Below are positions 60,801 through 64,000 of a stretch of DNA of 64,000 nt, one piece after another; position 1 is the first letter of the stretch, and each line of letters starts with the position of its first letter. A program made the translations under genes and the position numbers. This DNA is from Pseudosulfitobacter koreensis (GTDB taxonomy: Bacteria; Pseudomonadota; Alphaproteobacteria; Rhodobacterales; Rhodobacteraceae): positions 1 to 64,000 of the forward strand of contig NZ_JANKJG010000009.1 of the NCBI RefSeq assembly GCF_024733015.1, given 5' to 3'. Below the pieces are notes generated by a model. The model was not told the DNA's origin. It saw only the letters and a program-made list of their open reading frames with translations, and made no database searches.

Positions 60801-61401
60801 GGCGATCGCCGACTTTGCCAAGCTTTTCGCGCCGAACGGCATGATCGACGGATTCTTTAACGAAAACCTGCGCGAATATGTCGACACGCGCGCGCGACCT
60901 TGGGCGTGGAAAAAGGTGAATGACGCGGATCTGGGGATATCCCCTGCCGTCCTGCAGCAGTTTCAGCACGCCACCGAAATCCGCGATGCCTTCTTCACCG
61001 GAGGCGATCAGCCGTCAGTCAAATTCCAGATGACGCCCGAGGCGCTGGACCCAGCCGCACAGGAGGTCACGCTTGACATCGACGGGCAGGAGATCGTCTT
61101 TGCTCACAACAATGCGCCCAAGCCCGTGGCGATCACCTGGCCGGGTTCCGTCGGCTCGGCGCGGGTGATCTTTCAGCCGGTGGTCAACAACACCTCGAAC
61201 GCGATGACCCGCGATGGCCCATGGGCCTGGTTCCGCCTGCTCAGCGCCGCAGAGATCAGACGCACCAACGTCTCGGATCGCAACCGCGTGATCTTTAACG
61301 TGGGCGGGCGCATCTCGATCTTCCAGCTTCAGTCCGGATCGGTGCTGAACCCCTTTGCCCTGCCAGCACTGGGCCAGTTCAGCTGCCCGAGTTCGTTCTG
61401 A
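57817..61401 (+). CDS. tssM: T6SS inner-membrane core protein TssM (IcmF)
   Basis: The protein has 1194 residues. Two N-terminal membrane helices ([45 protein letters not shown]) are followed by the cytoplasmic NTPase-like domain with Walker A [20 protein letters not shown] and [29 protein letters not shown]. A third helix near residue 455 ([23 protein letters not shown]) leads to the large periplasmic part and the IcmF C-terminal domain ([38 protein letters not shown]). TssM forms the periplasmic channel. With no TssJ lipoprotein found, its outer-membrane contact is unclear. Confidence 0.96.
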   Translation: [1194 protein letters not shown]

Positions 61402-62069
61402 TGGGGCAAGGCTTTGGCGCCTTCGGCAAGATCCCCGGCATGGGGGATTTCTTGCGGCTTGATCTTCCGGCGTCGTTTCTGGCCGCCTGGGACGACTGGC
61501 TGCAACACAGCATCGTGGCAGCGCGCGACACGCTCGGGCAGGGGTGGGATGCGGCTTACATGTCCGCCCCGATCTGGCGGTTCACCCTGCCCGCGCAAGC
61601 GGCGGGGCCTGCGGCGGTGTCGGGCATCATGATGCCATCGGTGGACCGGGTCGGGCGACAATACCCGCTGACGCTGGCCTGCACGCATGACGCTGCGGGC
61701 ACAGCACTGGTGCATTTCGCCAACCGCACGGTTTTCGAGGCGCTGGAAGATATCGCGCTGGCGGCACTGGAGGACGATTTCAACCGCGAGAGCCTGACCG
61801 CAGCGCTGAAGACCGTCACCTTGATCCAGCCCGCCGCCGCAACACTGAACGGCCCGCCATACGTAACCGCCCTGCCAGCCGCGCAGATCATCGCCGCCGA
61901 CGCGATCCGCCGCAGGCACGGTGACAGCGCGCTCTGGTCGGCCTGTCTTGATGGCGATCACCGGCTGATGGCGGTCCCCGGCCTGCCGACCGGGGCCGAG
62001 CTGACCGCAATGTTCGACCTGTCGGCGCCGTTCTGGCACGCGGGTGGCCAGGTGGCGGTATCCGCATGA
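61401..62069 (+). CDS. tagF: T6SS regulator TagF
   Basis: The protein has 222 residues; ATG overlaps the tssM stop (TGATG). TagF-family hallmarks: GFGAFGKIPGMGDFLRLDLPASFLAAWDDWLQHSI, SAPIWRFTLPAQAAGPAAVSGIMMPSVDRVGRQYPLTLAC. TagF represses T6SS activity after translation in known systems. Here it is separate from the PP2C phosphatase, whereas Agrobacterium has a TagF-PppA fusion. It overlaps pppA by 4 bases. Confidence 0.94.
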   Translation: MGQGFGAFGKIPGMGDFLRLDLPASFLAAWDDWLQHSIVAARDTLGQGWDAAYMSAPIWRFTLPAQAAGPAAVSGIMMPSVDRVGRQYPLTLACTHDAAGTALVHFANRTVFEALEDIALAALEDDFNRESLTAALKTVTLIQPAAATLNGPPYVTALPAAQIIAADAIRRRHGDSALWSACLDGDHRLMAVPGLPTGAELTAMFDLSAPFWHAGGQVAVSA

Positions 62070-62779
62070 CCCATATCCGCTATTCCGCCACCACCCACGT
62101 CGGCCACAAACGGAAAGTAAACGAGGACAGCATCCTGACCCTGCCGGATCAGCGGCTATGGGCAGTATCGGACGGCATGGGCGGACACGAGGCGGGTGAT
62201 TTCGCCTCGCAGGTCGTGGTGGACAGAATTGCGATGATCGACCCTGACCTGCCCTCGGGCGAGTTGATCCGCGCCCTGCGCGAGGCGATCACAGGGGCCC
62301 ATGACGCAATCCGCGCCGAAGCGGACGCACGTGGCAAGGGCACGATCGGGGCCACGGTCGTGACGCTGGCCGTCGCGGACAATCACTTTGCGGCGTTCTG
62401 GGCGGGTGACAGCCGCCTCTACCGTTTGCAAAACAAACGGATCGAAATGCTGACCACCGATCACTCGATGGTCGCGGCCTTCGTGCTGGCAGGGCAGATG
62501 ACCTGGGACGAGGCGGAACAGCATCCGCAGTCCAACGCCATCACCCGCGCGGTGGGCGTGGGCGAAACGCTGGAACTGGATAAGGTGCGCGGTGAGATCC
62601 TGCCCGGCGATCGGTTCCTGCTGTGCTCTGACGGGCTGACGAAATATGCGACTTTCGACACTCTGGAGCGTGTCCTGTCGCGCGAACCCATCGAGACGGT
62701 GGCAGATACGTTGCAACAGATCGCGCTGGATGGCGGCGGGGCAGACAATATCTCGATCATCGTGATCGACGCGCTTTAG
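62066..62779 (+). CDS. pppA: PP2C-type Ser/Thr phosphatase PppA
   Basis: The protein has 237 residues. PP2C motifs in order: HVGHKRKVNEDSIL, WAVSDGMGGHEAGDFASQVVVDRI, GATVVTLAVADNHFAAFWAGDSRLYRLQN, LLCSDGLTKYATFDTL and GGGADNISIIVIDA. The Asp residues that bind the two metal ions are present (NEDS, DGMGG, SDG, ADN). It is expected to remove phosphate from Fha or other threonine-phosphorylated T6SS parts. It is the last plus-strand gene and is convergent with the next gene (3 bp between stops). Confidence 0.95.
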   Translation: MTHIRYSATTHVGHKRKVNEDSILTLPDQRLWAVSDGMGGHEAGDFASQVVVDRIAMIDPDLPSGELIRALREAITGAHDAIRAEADARGKGTIGATVVTLAVADNHFAAFWAGDSRLYRLQNKRIEMLTTDHSMVAAFVLAGQMTWDEAEQHPQSNAITRAVGVGETLELDKVRGEILPGDRFLLCSDGLTKYATFDTLERVLSREPIETVADTLQQIALDGGGADNISIIVIDAL

Positions 62780-62782
62780 GCG

Positions 62783-64000
62783 TCACTCTTCCGTGGTCAG
62801 CACCGCGGAATCCAGCGAGGTCACGGTCACATTGCTGGTGTCGCGTGCCGTGATCAGCGCTTCGGCATAGCTTTCGACCGATTCCGTCGTTGGGCGCAAT
62901 TCGTCGAACAGCGGGCCATCGGAATGCAGGGCAATGATCTTGGATTTGCCCAGCACAGAGCCGTCGACGGTGAACGCCAGCTTGCCGCTGGTCTGCGCTT
63001 CGTCGAGGCCATAGGCGACGCGCACGAATCCGTCTTCGGCCTCTGCACGCAAGGCCGCAATGCTGTTGTCGGGGCGGGTCCGGTTGGGCAGCAGGTGGAA
63101 CACAATGCCCTGCACATCCACCACCGAGACCCACAGGTATCCCTCGGTCATGTCATCGGGCAGGCGAACATCGATGGTCGGGTTTTCGCCAACCTGATAG
63201 CGCCCGGCAAGGTTGTCTCCCGCGCGGTCGCCATAGCCAAGGCGGATGTCGAAACCGCCCGGACCGGCCTTGGGTAAAACGCCATCAATCCGGCATAGGC
63301 TGGGATTGAGAACCTCGCCCTCGACCCTGACTGGCCTGTCGCCTGCGATGTCGGAAATCGCCGCCTGCAACGCGGACCTGCTTGCTTCCTCGGCGAAGCG
63401 TCCGGTGACGATCACCCGGTCCTCAAGCGCATAGCCGACGGGCGGCGGTGACATCAGTTGCAGCGGGCCGCAATCGGCGCGGTCTTCCAGCAGCGGGCGC
63501 ACGTCGCCGGGCAGCAGGAACCGTGGCCCAAGCCCAATCTCGGCGGTGCCGGTGAACCCTTCGGGAAAGCCTGCCGCGAAGCTGGCCTGCACCGTGGCCT
63601 GTTCGTCACGGGTCGCGGCAAGGCCGGTCACCCTGGCCTGAGTGTCGGACACCGCGATGCGAAATTCCTCCAGCGGCAGGGCTGTTTCAACGATCTGCAA
63701 CAGCCCGGCGCCCCAGGTCGGCGGGATGTCACCGCTGGCCAGCGTCAGCTCCGCCGTGCCGCCCAGCCCCTCGATCCGCTCCGCCAAGGCCACTTCAACC
63801 TCGGTCGATGGCACGTTTCCCACCGCCTGCGCAGCGCCGCTCGGCGTCTTTTCGATGACCATTGCGTAGGGGGCGGCTACCGGATAGCGCGGCCCGATCA
63901 GCGCATCAAAGGCACCGCCAAAATAGGCGCCAACCCCCACGACCACCACAGCGACCAAGGCCAGAACCGGCAAGAGCGACCGCCGTTCGGGCGCGGCGTC
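62783..64000 (-). CDS. Membrane protein with DUF4384-like C-terminus, 5' end beyond the window (possible PpkA-type kinase tail)
   Basis: The frame is open to the right edge (DAAPERRSLLPVLALV...), so the N-terminus is missing. A membrane helix lies near the edge (PVLALVAVVVVGVGAYFGGAF), then a periplasmic region containing YPVAAPYAMVIEKTPSGAAQAVGNVPS, BON-like segments (VGYALEDRVIVTGRFAEEASRSALQAAISDI), and a DUF4384-like end (GYLWVSVVDVQGIVFHLLPNRTRPDNS; LFDELRPTTESVESYAEALI). The layout matches the TonB-like protein at 28903. Placed beside tagF and pppA, the missing N-terminus could be the Ser/Thr kinase PpkA; this can only be settled by the sequence to the right. Confidence 0.75.
   Translation of the reverse strand, partial: DAAPERRSLLPVLALVAVVVVGVGAYFGGAFDALIGPRYPVAAPYAMVIEKTPSGAAQAVGNVPSTEVEVALAERIEGLGGTAELTLASGDIPPTWGAGLLQIVETALPLEEFRIAVSDTQARVTGLAATRDEQATVQASFAAGFPEGFTGTAEIGLGPRFLLPGDVRPLLEDRADCGPLQLMSPPPVGYALEDRVIVTGRFAEEASRSALQAAISDIAGDRPVRVEGEVLNPSLCRIDGVLPKAGPGGFDIRLGYGDRAGDNLAGRYQVGENPTIDVRLPDDMTEGYLWVSVVDVQGIVFHLLPNRTRPDNSIAALRAEAEDGFVRVAYGLDEAQTSGKLAFTVDGSVLGKSKIIALHSDGPLFDELRPTTESVESYAEALITARDTSNVTVTSLDSAVLTTEE

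Noticed and set aside
1-64000. tRNA, rRNA and CRISPR arrays
   Set aside because: None was recognised by eye on either strand; a tRNAscan or CRISPR search was not possible here.

Overview
The window is GC-rich and reads like a member of the Rhodobacterales (marine Roseobacter-type Alphaproteobacteria). This assignment rests on gene style and content, such as NaChBac-type channels, Tat-type leaders and GC-rich codons; no rRNA or tRNA gene was seen to confirm it. Coding density is very high.

Left flank (1-7.5 kb). Position 1-126 is the end of an IS21-family insertion sequence that has cut a YHS-domain gene. Next comes a minus-strand set of small redox/stress-type enzymes: cysteine hydrolase, small membrane protein, AraC-type regulator, PNPOx-like flavoprotein, DUF1348 protein and AhpD-like protein. 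A divergent bile-acid:Na+ symporter-type carrier follows. Two copies of the same 37-bp direct-repeat operator lie in front of the two minus-strand units and probably define an AraC regulon. Further right are a DEDDh exonuclease, a degenerate pRiA4b ORF-3-like gene and an acylphosphatase.

Mobile-type module (7.5-11.1 kb). A TniB ATPase and TniQ pair has no visible tniA/tnsB transposase. It ends in a strong terminator, followed by a 145-bp stretch bounded by TGTGGCGG/CCGCCACA that carries repeats resembling a transposon end.

Surface adhesin block (11.2-21.1 kb). It encodes a SPINDLY-type O-GlcNAc transferase (GT41), a TpsB outer-membrane transporter, a large TpsA exoprotein (haemagglutination domain, GLUG and MBG-type repeats, C-terminal cysteine pair) and a secreted caspase-like protein with Sel1 and peptidoglycan-binding-like regions.

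Middle block (21.1-32.4 kb). A minus-strand group encodes a CpXC protein, a 964-aa helical protein with an anthrax-lethal-factor-like HEIGHAVDD metallopeptidase signature, a 448-aa acidic repeat protein and a YceI-OmpA protein. A second secreted caspase-like protein follows. Convergent to it is a five-gene unit: small secreted protein, ExbB, two ExbD, and a TonB-like protein with a DUF4384-like C-terminus.

Type VI secretion system (32.6-64 kb). Nearly all core parts are present: TssA, TssB, TssC, Hcp, TagJ, TssE, TssF, TssG, ClpV, VgrG, PAAR, Fha/TagH, TssK, TssL (with OmpA domain), TssM, TagF and PppA. A partial protein at the right edge may be the tail of a PpkA-like kinase. No TssJ was found. 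The unusual insert lies between clpV and vgrG: a protein with a central hydrophobic hairpin, a helical partner, a complete bacterial voltage-gated sodium channel (TLESWSMG filter), and a 1160-aa fusion of TssB, a long acidic DDLD-repeat linker, a second TssB-like domain and a TssC-like domain that lacks the canonical TssC C-terminus. These genes overlap by 1-4 bases and so look co-expressed. This fusion, the Nav channel and the lethal-factor-like protein are the best candidates for new biology here.
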